9,060 nt of DNA from Clostridia bacterium (GCA_017547995.1 JAFYNW010000185.1:1-9060), one strand, 5' to 3'. Counted from the first letter of the stretch, positions 1 through 6,514 are shown. The notes: a model not told the origin generated them from the letters alone. Numbers and translations are program-made.

Positions 1-37
1 AGAAGCGTCGAATTGTTGGGAAAAATCAAGCATTTGT

Positions 38-66
38 TTGACAATCAGCTTCACTAAGGGTATAAT
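38..66 (+). promoter_or_regulatory. Consensus sigma-A promoter for the LUD-RAYT-GNAT run
   Basis: A perfect -35 box TTGACA (38-43) and a perfect -10 box TATAAT (61-66) are separated by exactly 17 bp. Transcription would start near 73, leaving a short leader before the LUD start at 109. No operator-like palindrome is visible around it, so strong constitutive expression is the simplest reading; that is inference. Confidence 0.85.
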
Positions 67-108
67 TTTATTATAGAAAATACCAGAGCGGCAAAGGGAG
101 GTCTGATT

Positions 109-720
109 ATGATAAATCTCGATAAGGCTGTCAAGGCTTTTGAAAGCAAAGGCTATACTGTAAGGGTTTTCGAAAATAAGGATGATGCCGCCGAGTTTCT
201 CGATATGTCGATAGACGGCAAGGTCGTAGGCTTCGGCGATTCGGCTACCTTGCTCGATATGGGACTTTTCCGCATACTTCGTGAGCATAACGTGGTTTTT
301 GACCCATATCACACAAGCGGCAACAAGGAGTTTGTCGAGGTGGCAAAGAAAACGCTGACAACCGACGTTTTCCTCACCTCCGTCAATGCTTTTGCCGAAA
401 CTGGCGAGCTTGTCAATATTGATGGCACAGGCAACCGCGTAGCCGGCTCACTTTTCGGGCACAAGAAGGTGTACTTCGTCATGGGTATCAACAAGGGCGA
501 GGAAACTCTTGAAAAGGCTATGTGGAGAGCGAGAAATATCGCCGCGCCGCAGAATGCCAAGCGATTGGGGATCAATACTCCGTGCGCCGTCAGGGGCGAC
601 AAATGCTACGACTGCAACAGCGATGATTGTATCTGCAATGCCATCATCGTCCACCGCCGTAAAATGCGCAACACCGACGACATGGAAATCATCATTATCA
701 AAGAAAACTTAGGGATGTAA
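109..720 (+). CDS. LUD-domain (lactate utilization / YkgG-LutC-like) protein
   Basis: A 203-residue cytoplasmic protein of the LUD (formerly DUF162) superfamily, which includes LutB/LutC of the L-lactate oxidation complex. The stand-alone clostridial members have no established reaction. Family marks visible here are the N-terminal helical part, VGFGDSATL (40-48), DPYHTSGN (66-73), and the glycine motif DGTGNRVAG (105-113) followed by the hydrophobic strand VYFVMGINK (121-129). The C-terminus holds a cysteine group (C159, C166, C169, C174, C176) that could bind metal; canonical LutC lacks it, but as far as I recall it is common in this Clostridia subfamily. The start is set by a strong RBS (GGGAGG, 96-101) 7 nt upstream. 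It is the first gene after the consensus promoter, and its stop overlaps the next start (TAATG). Family assignment is firm; lactate metabolism is only a guess, as no lutA/lutB partners are present. Confidence 0.88.
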   Translation: MINLDKAVKAFESKGYTVRVFENKDDAAEFLDMSIDGKVVGFGDSATLLDMGLFRILREHNVVFDPYHTSGNKEFVEVAKKTLTTDVFLTSVNAFAETGELVNIDGTGNRVAGSLFGHKKVYFVMGINKGEETLEKAMWRARNIAAPQNAKRLGINTPCAVRGDKCYDCNSDDCICNAIIVHRRKMRNTDDMEIIIIKENLGM

Positions 721-1223
721 TGAAGCTTCCTGAAAGAAAACCGAATCGTCTTGCTGAGTTTGATTACAGTACGGACGGGGCATATTTTATAACGGTATGC
801 GTCAGGGATATGCGTTGTATCCTTGCAAAAATAACCGTAGGGGACGACGCCCTCGGCGTCCCGATTCATACTTTGACACCTGCAGGTAAAATTGTAGAGA
901 AATACATCCTGTCAAGTGAGAAACTGACAGGGGGTTACATTGATAAATACGTTGTGATGCCGAATCACATACATATGATTGTAAGGATTGAGAAGCCTGA
1001 AGGCGGGTTGCCGAGGGCGTCAACCCCTACAAAGCAGCTGGTGCCGGAAGTTGTTGGTGCACTTAAGCGTTTGGTGAACAGAGAATTGGGCGGAAACATT
1101 TTTCAGCGTTCTTTCCATGACCACGTTATCAGGGGGCATGGTGATTATAATAAAATATGGGAATATATAGACACGAATCCATTGAAATGGATGGACGACT
1201 GTTTTTATATTGAGGAGCAGTAA
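720..1223 (+). CDS. REP-associated tyrosine transposase (RAYT, Y1/HUH, IS200-like)
   Basis: A 167-residue single-strand DNA transposase of the Y1 family, RAYT branch. These enzymes nick and rejoin single-stranded DNA at GTAG-headed REP hairpins using an HUH metal site and one tyrosine. Visible here are the N-terminal strand with YFITVCV (22-28), the HUH motif in VVMPNHIHMIV (His83 and His85), and the C-terminal RAYT signature with FQRSFHDHVIR (128-138), DYNKIWEYI (142-150) and NP (153-154) followed by W157. Tyr143 and Tyr149 lie in the segment that carries the family's catalytic tyrosine; I cannot decide between them. The length is normal and the frame is intact, so it may be active. There is no accessory TnpB and no IS ends, as expected for a RAYT. 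The start codon shares one base with the LUD stop (TAATG), and only a weak AGGGA precedes it, so translation probably depends on coupling. Two REP-like hairpins lie inside the gene (837-863, 1004-1030). Confidence 0.9.
   Translation: MKLPERKPNRLAEFDYSTDGAYFITVCVRDMRCILAKITVGDDALGVPIHTLTPAGKIVEKYILSSEKLTGGYIDKYVVMPNHIHMIVRIEKPEGGLPRASTPTKQLVPEVVGALKRLVNRELGGNIFQRSFHDHVIRGHGDYNKIWEYIDTNPLKWMDDCFYIEEQ
837..863 (+). repeat. REP-like GTAG hairpin, copy 1, inside the RAYT gene
   Basis: A 27-bp element begins with GTAG (837-840). It folds as a lower stem GGGAC/GTCCC (841-845 with 858-862), a one-sided GAC bulge, an upper stem GCC/GGC and a CTC loop. A 5' GTAG followed by an imperfect hairpin is the known layout of RAYT-recognised REPs. 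The element occupies exactly nine codons (residues 40-48, VGDDALGVP). A second copy lies inverted at 1004-1030. Confidence 0.8.
1004..1030 (-). repeat. REP-like GTAG hairpin, copy 2, inverted, inside the RAYT gene
   Basis: Read on the minus strand, this 27-bp element matches copy 1 (837-863) at 23 of 27 positions. It has the same GTAG head (CTAC at 1027-1030 on the plus strand), GAC bulge, GCC/GGC upper stem and CTC loop. The four differences form two compensatory pairs: the lower stem is GGGTT/AACCC instead of GGGAC/GTCCC. It encodes roughly residues 95-104, in the linker after the HUH strand. Confidence 0.8.
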
Positions 1224-1225
1224 AT

Positions 1226-1702
1226 ATGAACAATACGTATCGATTTGCCGTGCGGGATGACGCGGGACTCATTCTCGATTTCATCCGCCGTCTGGCTGAA
1301 TATGAAAAAATGTCCGACGATGTTGTGGCAACGGAAGAATTGCTCACCGAGTGGATTTTCGACAAAAACAAGGCGGAAGTGATTTTCGCCCTCGATGAAA
1401 GCGGAAAAGAAGTGGGATTTGCCCTGTTTTTCCATAATTTCTCCACCTTCCTCGGCAGAGCAGGGGTGTATCTTGAGGATTTGTTCGTCCTGCCTGAATA
1501 CAGAGGCAAGGGCTACGGCAAGGGTCTTCTCAAAAAGCTTGCACAGATTGCCGTCGAGCGCGGATGCGGCAGACTCGACTGGTCGTGCCTCAACTGGAAT
1601 AAGCCGAGCCTTGATTTTTATTCCTCGCTCGGTGCCGCACAGCTGGACGAATGGGTGATTCTCCGCCTGACAGGCGACACTCTTGACAATATGGCAGAGT
1701 AA
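1226..1702 (+). CDS. GNAT acetyltransferase, spermidine/spermine N-acetyltransferase (SSAT)-like
   Basis: A 158-residue GNAT-fold enzyme expected to transfer acetyl from acetyl-CoA to an amine. The full-length pattern resembles the SSAT/diamine acetyltransferase group: LAEYEKM (23-29), YLEDLFVLPEYRG (82-94) with Glu84 at the acidic position used in SSAT, the acetyl-CoA pyrophosphate loop RGKGYG (93-98), WNKPSLDFY (124-132) with Tyr132 at the usual general-acid position, and a C-terminal W..LRL.GD.L motif. Polyamine acetylation is therefore plausible, but substrate cannot be read from sequence; thialysine or another small amine is an alternative. The start lies 2 bp after the RAYT stop, and its RBS (GAGGAG, 1212-1217) lies inside the RAYT 3' end, placing it in the same transcript. 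No convincing terminator follows, so read-through toward the NudC gene is possible. Confidence 0.85.
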   Translation: MNNTYRFAVRDDAGLILDFIRRLAEYEKMSDDVVATEELLTEWIFDKNKAEVIFALDESGKEVGFALFFHNFSTFLGRAGVYLEDLFVLPEYRGKGYGKGLLKKLAQIAVERGCGRLDWSCLNWNKPSLDFYSSLGAAQLDEWVILRLTGDTLDNMAE

Positions 1703-1771
1703 AATACCCTCTCCGGCAGGAGAAAAACGTAGCGTATAAGTAATAAAATACATAAAAGGGGATACATAGAT

Positions 1772-2632
1772 ATGATACAGGATATTTCTTTCGGCAAGCT
1801 TGACAATCAGTTCAAGAATATCGAAATCACAGACAATGACGTTGTGGTATGCTTCCGCGGCCGCAGTGTGCTTGTAAACAAGAATACAGAGGGCGCAAGC
1901 TGCCTTCCACGCTGGTCTCAGGTCAGGGAATGGAGCAAGGACTGGGGTCATTGGATTGATGCACCTGTGATTTACGGCTTTAATTTGCAGGACGTAAACT
2001 ATTTCATCTGGATGGGCATCGCTGAAGAAACAGAAGACGAAACTTTCAATTTTGAAACTGTGACAGACATCCGCAATATGCTCCACAAGGATATCTATTT
2101 CGGCCTTATGACTGCATGGCACATCTATACGTGGTATAAATCCAACCAGTATTGCGGCATCTGCGGCGCGAAGACACGTCACGACAGCAAGGAAAGAATG
2201 ATGCGCTGCGACGGATGCAACAACCTTATCTTCCCACGAATCGCTCCTGCCGTTATCATCGGCCTTACAGACGGCGACCGTCTTATGATGAGTATGTACG
2301 CAAACAACACAACAAAGCGTTACGGCTTGCTTGCAGGCTTCATCGAAGTCGGTGAAACTGCGGAAGAAGCTGTTGCGCGTGAGGTTATGGAAGAAGTTGG
2401 CCTTAAGGTAAAGAATATCCGTTACTACAAGAGCCAGCCTTGGGGCATCGCAGGCAATCTTTCCCTCGGTTATTTCTGCGACCTTGACGGTGACGATAAG
2501 GTAACTCTCGATACAAACGAGCTTGCTTGCGCTGACTGGCATCACAGAAGCGAGATGGATATGATTGACGACGGCATCAGTCTCACCCGCGAAATGATGG
2601 TTACGTTCAAAAACGGCAAAGAACCAAAGTAA
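1772..2632 (+). CDS. nudC: NudC-type NAD+ diphosphatase / NADH pyrophosphatase (Nudix)
   Basis: A 286-residue cytosolic Nudix hydrolase expected to split NAD(H) into NMN(H) and AMP; NudC enzymes can also remove NAD caps from RNA 5' ends. Domains in order: a divergent N-terminal NudC-like region (1-120), a zinc ribbon with Cys128, Cys131, Cys146 and Cys149, and the catalytic Nudix domain from about 158. The Nudix box is complete (Gly189 to Leu211, with Glu195, Arg203-Glu204 and Glu207-Glu208). The NudC signature SQPW is present (221-224), but the PFPxS that normally follows is replaced by GIAGNLS, a variation I believe recurs in clostridial homologues. An RBS AAAAGGGG (1754-1761) lies 10 nt upstream of the chosen ATG. 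A 69-bp gap separates it from the GNAT gene; I see no convincing promoter there. It ends at a bidirectional terminator (2691-2715). Confidence 0.88.
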   Translation: MIQDISFGKLDNQFKNIEITDNDVVVCFRGRSVLVNKNTEGASCLPRWSQVREWSKDWGHWIDAPVIYGFNLQDVNYFIWMGIAEETEDETFNFETVTDIRNMLHKDIYFGLMTAWHIYTWYKSNQYCGICGAKTRHDSKERMMRCDGCNNLIFPRIAPAVIIGLTDGDRLMMSMYANNTTKRYGLLAGFIEVGETAEEAVAREVMEEVGLKVKNIRYYKSQPWGIAGNLSLGYFCDLDGDDKVTLDTNELACADWHHRSEMDMIDDGISLTREMMVTFKNGKEPK

Positions 2633-2654
2633 TGCATAATGCTGAAGCCTTCCC

Positions 2655-2674
2655 CCTTCTCTCACAAGAGAAGG
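2655..2674. repeat. 8-bp hairpin after nudC
   Basis: CCTTCTCT (2655-2662) pairs perfectly with AGAGAAGG (2667-2674) around a CACA loop. No T-tract follows on either strand, so it is not an intrinsic terminator by itself. It may stabilise the nudC 3' end or be a remnant of an intergenic repeat. An upstream AGCCTT (2646-2651) offers an alternative pairing with AAGGCT (2671-2676). Confidence 0.5.
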
Positions 2675-2690
2675 CTAATATAATAACAAA

Positions 2691-2715
2691 AAAGCCACCC
2701 GATTGGGTGGCCTTT
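2691..2715. terminator. Bidirectional intrinsic terminator between nudC and the M55 gene
   Basis: A 7-bp GC-rich stem GCCACCC/GGGTGGC (2694-2700 with 2705-2711) has a GATT loop. It is flanked by an A-run on the left, which reads as a six-T tract on the minus strand, and by CTTTCTTT on the right. It sits between two converging genes and can stop both. Confidence 0.88.
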
Positions 2716-2722
2716 CTTTATA

Positions 2723-3529
2723 TTACAATACAAATCGGAGTGCGCGGAGGACTTCGACCAGATCGTCTGTTTCCATTACGATAGTGTTATCGTCGCACTT
2801 CTTGAAGCCTGGGAAATAGCTCATCTTTGTCGCCATCACGTGGTCCTTATAGCTGATTTCAAGCACGAAATGCTCAGGAATTGCAGGAAGCTTGCCCTTG
2901 AAATCCTGAGTAAGAGCTTCAAAAGCCGCTTCTTCGATACGCTTTTCAGCGAGAGAAGGAGCGATGCTGATTGTTCTGCCGCCCCAGCCTTCCTTGACAG
3001 CAACACTCTTGAGGCAAGGGTGGAGATAGGCTGTATCGTCGATGAGCATCTGGTCGCCTGTCAATAATACAGAAGGCACGCCCTCAAGAGCACAAGCGAG
3101 GGAATAGAATTCAAATTCGGAGAACTTCTTGCCGTTGAGCTTTACAGCAGTTGTGGAAGTTGTGCGTGTATGACTCATAGGAGAGCCCTCTCTGCCTGCC
3201 GCAGAATGATAGCCGACAAACATAGCCGCGTCGAAAGTATTGTCAACACCTTCAACCATGCCGTAAGGATGGCCAGACCAGTTTCTGCAGAGCTTTGCAC
3301 ATTCAGGAAGAGCGTGAGGGTCGATGTTGATAGCCGCGCCGTGTGCGTCCTTGATGAAGATTTCTGTTGCACCTGCACGGATTGCGCCGTTGCAAGCCGC
3401 CACAACCTCGCGTGTCATCTGAGCCTGAAATGGTGCGCTCCACGAGAGCTTTTCAGGGGATGTGTAGGTCTGCTCCCATCGTGTAGTAGTTGTTACGCCT
3501 TCAATATCACAGCTGATAAAAACTTTCAT
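2723..3529 (-). CDS. M55-family D-aminopeptidase (DppA-like)
   Basis: A 268-residue zinc peptidase of family M55; the type member, Bacillus subtilis DppA, removes D-amino acids from D-Ala-containing peptides. All expected metal and catalytic positions are visible: Asp8 and Glu10 in SCDIEG, His63 in KDAHG, His108 in VGYHSA, His120 in MSHT, and Glu138 in FSEFEF, aligning with the glutamate ligand of DppA. MVEGVD (91-96), next to the catalytic core, is also typical. There is no signal peptide, so the enzyme is cytoplasmic and probably processes imported peptidoglycan peptides; that role is inference. An RBS AAAGGAG (3537-3543) overlaps the mtnA stop codon and the intergenic gap is 12 bp, so it is co-transcribed with mtnA but has its own ribosome site. 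It ends at the bidirectional terminator. No dpp transporter genes are adjacent. Confidence 0.9.
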   Translation of the reverse strand: MKVFISCDIEGVTTTTRWEQTYTSPEKLSWSAPFQAQMTREVVAACNGAIRAGATEIFIKDAHGAAINIDPHALPECAKLCRNWSGHPYGMVEGVDNTFDAAMFVGYHSAAGREGSPMSHTRTTSTTAVKLNGKKFSEFEFYSLACALEGVPSVLLTGDQMLIDDTAYLHPCLKSVAVKEGWGGRTISIAPSLAEKRIEEAAFEALTQDFKGKLPAIPEHFVLEISYKDHVMATKMSYFPGFKKCDDNTIVMETDDLVEVLRALRFVL

Positions 3530-3541
3530 AATAATTCTCCT

Positions 3542-4593
3542 TTACTCAAACAGTTTTGCTAAGTTTTCCACATACGGTGGATAAACGATGCCCTTTTCGG
3601 TGACAATCGCGGTAATCAGCTCGTTATCGGTCACGTCAAAGGCAGGATTATACGTTTTGACACCAAGCGGCGCCATAGGCTTTTCGTACCACATGGTCTT
3701 GATTTCTTCAGGGTCACGCAATTCGATAGGAATGTCAGCACCGGTCTTGGCATTTTGGTCTATTGTGGTCGTCGGGCCGAGGACGTAAAACGGAATACCG
3801 TAATGCTTGGCGAGGATTGCAACGCCCGACGTGCCGATTTTGTTAGCCGCGTCGCCATTCATTGCAACTCTGTCGCAGCCCACAAAGCAAGCCTGAATCT
3901 TGCCCTGCTTCATGACGATGGATGCCATATTGTCGCAGATGAGCGTCACGTCAACCCCTGCGCGATGCAATTCAAATGAGGTAAGACGGGCGCCCTGCAG
4001 CAGCGGTCTCGTTTCGTCGGCAAAGACCTTGATATCCATTCCCTTTTCCTTTGCGAGAAGGATAGGGCCGAGGGCCGTGCCGTAATGGGAGGTTGCGATA
4101 GGACCTGCGTTGCAGTGAGTCAGCACAGTGTCGCCGTCTTTGATAAGAGAAAGACCGAATTCGGAGATTTTTCTGTTTTGCTCAATATCTTCAAGGCGGA
4201 TATTTTCGCTTTCCGTTTTGAGAATCGCCTTGATTTCGGCAACAGACTTGTCCTTGTTGGCAAGGGCGCACTTTTCCATTCGGTCAAGGGCATAGAAAGA
4301 TTCACCGCAGTCGGACGTGAAGTTGCGAGATAATCCAGCTTTTCCTTCCACAGCTTGTGGAAAGAAGCAAAATCGTCAGCCTCAATATTTTTTGCCGCAA
4401 GATATGCGCCGAAGCCTGCCGCAATGCCGATGGCAGGAGCGCCGCGGACACGGAGCTTCTTTATAGCCTCGTGGATTTCTTCGGTTGTTTTAAGGTCGAG
4501 ATAAACCTCCTCGTTAGGGAGAAGAGTCTGGTCTAAAATACGGAGAACGCTCATTTCATCGATGAGCAGATTTGGTTCGAGAATAGCCGGCAT
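3542..4593 (-). pseudogene. mtnA: mtnA, S-methyl-5-thioribose-1-phosphate isomerase, split by one frameshift
   Basis: MtnA isomerises S-methyl-5-thioribose-1-phosphate to the ribulose form in the methionine salvage pathway. The gene is in two frames. The upstream part (4593 down to about 4297) encodes residues 1-99, with LDQTLLPNE and the hallmark RVRGAPAIGIAAG. The downstream part resumes as YALDRMEK and continues to the stop at 3542. The break lies in the T-run CTTTCT (plus-strand AAA, 4296-4298). Adding one T restores the family motif SRPTAVNLFYALDRM and gives 350 residues, the normal length. The rejoined protein has Cys161 in THCNAG and Asp240 in GCDR, matching the catalytic Cys160/Asp240 of the Bacillus enzyme. 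A strong RBS (AAAGGGGG) precedes the ATG. The rest shows no decay, so this is a recent mutation or a base-call/assembly error. I see no slippery heptamer that would support programmed frameshifting. Confidence 0.87.
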
Positions 4594-4616
4594 AAAAAGC
4601 CCCCTTTCATAATTTT

Positions 4617-4645
4617 AGTATAATATAAATATTTGCATTTTTCAA
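4617..4645 (-). promoter_or_regulatory. Promoter for mtnA-M55 operon
   Basis: On the minus strand, TTGAAA (4640-4645) and TATACT (4617-4622) are separated by 17 bp. The -10 box lies about 24 bp upstream of the mtnA start, leaving a very short leader that carries the AAAGGGGG ribosome site. No SAM or other riboswitch fits in such a leader. Confidence 0.75.
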
Positions 4646-4654
4646 CAAAAAACT

Positions 4655-4683
4655 TTGCAAAATGATGTCCGCTATGGTATAAT
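4655..4683 (+). promoter_or_regulatory. Promoter for DUF4364-DUF3048 operon
   Basis: TTGCAA (4655-4660) and a perfect TATAAT (4678-4683) are separated by 17 bp. The -10 box lies 63 bp upstream of the DUF4364 start. It is divergent from the mtnA promoter; the two -35 boxes are about 9 bp apart, so one regulator or supercoiling effect could touch both. Confidence 0.75.
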
Positions 4684-4746
4684 ATCCATATATGACCGTC
4701 AAATGGTAATTAGTATATAATCATCACCGAAACGGAGGGCAAAAAA

Positions 4747-5316
4747 ATGCCACGACAGAAAAAAACTCAGGAAAGACTCGGCTTTCTCCGCACGGATGCC
4801 GACATAAGCTACTTTATAACTTACGTTATGACGCTTCTTCCGGGGCCTATCACATATCAGGCTCTTCTCGATATATGCCTCATCGACGAGGCCTTCGGCT
4901 ATTTTGAATTCCAGGTGCAGTTTGACCGCCTTGTGGAAAACGGCATCATCTTCAAAAATGCTGAAAATGACCCACCGCTTTATTTTGCAACACAGACCTG
5001 CTTCGACAATGCCGAGGGCGTTGCCATGGCCCTTCCTGCCAGCGTAAAGGATAAGGCGCAGGCGGCTGTGAATCGTGTGCTGACAAAGATGAAGCGCAAT
5101 TCCGACATTCAGACAACAACTATCGAAAATGCAGACGGCACATACAACGTAATTCTTGCCATCATGTCGGGCGACGACGTGCTTTTCAAGCTTGAGCTTA
5201 TGCTCGTAAACAAGAAAAATGCCGACAAGGCTATTGAAAATTTCAAAAAGCACGCCGAATTCTATTACAGAGAATATCTCGACGGCCTGCTTGAGCATCC
5301 GGAGGAGGAAGAATAA
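4747..5316 (+). CDS. DUF4364 family protein (winged-helix-like)
   Basis: A 189-residue cytoplasmic protein matching DUF4364, a Clostridia family whose N-terminal half resembles a winged-helix DNA-binding domain. Visible here are ISYFITYVMTLLPGPITYQALL (20-41), with the helix-turn-helix-like DEAFGYFEFQVQFDRLVENGII (47-68), followed by a beta-rich middle and a helical acidic tail. The function is unknown; a PadR-like transcription factor is the usual guess, not established. A strong RBS GGAGGG (4734-4739) lies 7 nt before the ATG. The stop overlaps the start of the DUF3048 lipoprotein gene (TAATG), so the two are translationally coupled and may act together. Confidence 0.72.
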   Translation: MPRQKKTQERLGFLRTDADISYFITYVMTLLPGPITYQALLDICLIDEAFGYFEFQVQFDRLVENGIIFKNAENDPPLYFATQTCFDNAEGVAMALPASVKDKAQAAVNRVLTKMKRNSDIQTTTIENADGTYNVILAIMSGDDVLFKLELMLVNKKNADKAIENFKKHAEFYYREYLDGLLEHPEEEE

Positions 5317-6452
5317 TGAAAAAGTTAATCAGCATCGTTTTACTTACTGCAATGGCCCTCGCCATCTTTGCAGGCTGCTCCTCCAAGGAAGAAACAACGA
5401 CAGCCGCGCCGACAATACGCGCAACAACGTCGGCAACTCAGGCTACAACACGCGCAACAACAGCGGCCACTACTGCTGCAACTGAAGCTCCTACTGAAGC
5501 GACAACTGCCGCTTACGAAGGTCCGATTCATCCGCTCACAGGTCTCCCAACCGATATGAGCGAGGAAATGATGACACGCAAGCCTGTGGCTATCATGATT
5601 GGTAACAGTAAGGACGCTCTCCCTCAGCTCGGCATCAGCCAGGCTGACATCCTCATCGAAATGATGGCGGAAGGCGGCACAACACGTCTTATGGGCATCT
5701 GGCAGGACCCAAGCGAAATGAAGAGAATCGGCTCTGTCCGCTCTGCCCGTCCATACTTTATCGATATGGCTCAGGGCCTTGATGCATACTTCCTCCATTT
5801 CGGCGGCTCCGTCCCTGCCTATGACGCTATCAAGAAGCGTGACGACCTTGTAAACCTCGACGGTATCAAGGGCGGCTACGAAGGCTCACTCTATATCCGC
5901 GACCCTGAACGCAAAAAGAGCTTTGCTTATGAGCACACTGTTGTGACATCGGGCGAACGCATCGAAAAGACTCTCGCAAAGTTCAAGAATACAACAAAGA
6001 AGAATCCTGACCAGACTGCATTCAACTTCAATGAAGAGCATTCTGCTCTCAGTGGTACAAATGCTTCAAAGGTGACTATCGATTACTTCACAATCAACAA
6101 GCCATACTTTGTTTATAATGAGGAAACAGGTACTTACGACAGATTCCAGCACAAGCAGAAGCATTACGATGCAGAATATGACCAGCAGGTAAGCACAAAG
6201 AACATCATCATTCTTGAAATGCCATTCGAGCCTGTGCCGGGTGACCCTCTCAAAATCGTCGAAGTGCAGACAACAGGCTCGGGCAAGGGCATGTATTTCT
6301 GCGAAGGCAAGATGGTAAACGTCAAGTGGAGCAAGGCGGGCTACAACAAGCCTCTGGTGCTTACAGACGAAAAGGGCAACGAGCTCAAGGTCGCTCCTGG
6401 CCAGACCTTCCTCGCAACTGTAAAGACAGGCGCAACAGTAACGGTTGAGTAA
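5316..6452 (+). CDS. DUF3048 domain lipoprotein (YerB-like)
   Basis: A 378-residue surface lipoprotein resembling Bacillus YerB, whose biochemical role is not established. The signal peptide is clear: MKK, a hydrophobic stretch (4-19) and the lipobox IFAGC with Cys21 as the lipidated residue. A low-complexity Thr/Ala/Glu linker follows (about 22-66), typical of a spacer that crosses the cell wall. The N-terminal DUF3048 domain (about 70-215) shows HPLTGLP, KPVAIMIGN, the SQADILIEMMAEGG-type core, IGSVRSARPYFID (138-150) and FLHFGGS (159-165). The C-terminal DUF3048_C domain (about 228-378) ends in a beta-strand with GATVTVE. The RBS GGAGGAGGAA (5301-5310) lies inside the end of the DUF4364 gene. 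A strong terminator follows at 6473-6504. The family is firm; a cell-envelope role is inferred from its location only. Confidence 0.88.
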   Translation: MKKLISIVLLTAMALAIFAGCSSKEETTTAAPTIRATTSATQATTRATTAATTAATEAPTEATTAAYEGPIHPLTGLPTDMSEEMMTRKPVAIMIGNSKDALPQLGISQADILIEMMAEGGTTRLMGIWQDPSEMKRIGSVRSARPYFIDMAQGLDAYFLHFGGSVPAYDAIKKRDDLVNLDGIKGGYEGSLYIRDPERKKSFAYEHTVVTSGERIEKTLAKFKNTTKKNPDQTAFNFNEEHSALSGTNASKVTIDYFTINKPYFVYNEETGTYDRFQHKQKHYDAEYDQQVSTKNIIILEMPFEPVPGDPLKIVEVQTTGSGKGMYFCEGKMVNVKWSKAGYNKPLVLTDEKGNELKVAPGQTFLATVKTGATVTVE

Positions 6453-6472
6453 TTGCAAATCAGCAGAAATTT

Positions 6473-6504
6473 ACAGGCATGGTGAAAAATCCATGCCTGT
6501 TTTT
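6473..6504 (+). terminator. Intrinsic terminator of the DUF4364-DUF3048 operon
   Basis: A perfect 10-bp stem ACAGGCATGG/CCATGCCTGT (6473-6482 with 6491-6500) has an 8-nt A-rich loop and a five-T run (6500-6504). It begins 20 bp after the stop codon. Confidence 0.9.
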
Positions 6505-6514
6505 GCGAAAATAT

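Noticed and set aside
1710..1723. Terminator after the GNAT gene
   Set aside because: The stem TCTCC/GGAGA is only 5 bp and is followed by A residues, not T, on the plus strand.
1205..2665. A 486-codon open frame on the minus strand across GNAT and nudC
   Set aside because: It is antisense to two clear enzyme genes, has no RBS or promoter, and its translation shows no domain; it reflects the codon bias of the plus-strand genes.
4293..4302. Programmed frameshift in mtnA
   Set aside because: No X-XXY-YYZ slippery heptamer, stimulatory hairpin or internal Shine-Dalgarno is evident; a single missing base is simpler.
4693..4721. A second TATAAT (4716-4721) as promoter for DUF4364
   Set aside because: The sequence 17 bp upstream has a poor -35 match, and the pair at 4655-4683 is better.
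5395..5515. Tandem repeat in the lipoprotein gene
   Set aside because: The ACA/GCA-rich stretch encodes a Thr/Ala linker; no fixed repeat unit, so low complexity rather than a repeat array.
5340..5798. A 152-codon minus-strand frame rich in Cys, Arg and Ser
   Set aside because: It mirrors the Thr/Ala-rich linker of the DUF3048 lipoprotein; a shadow, not a gene.
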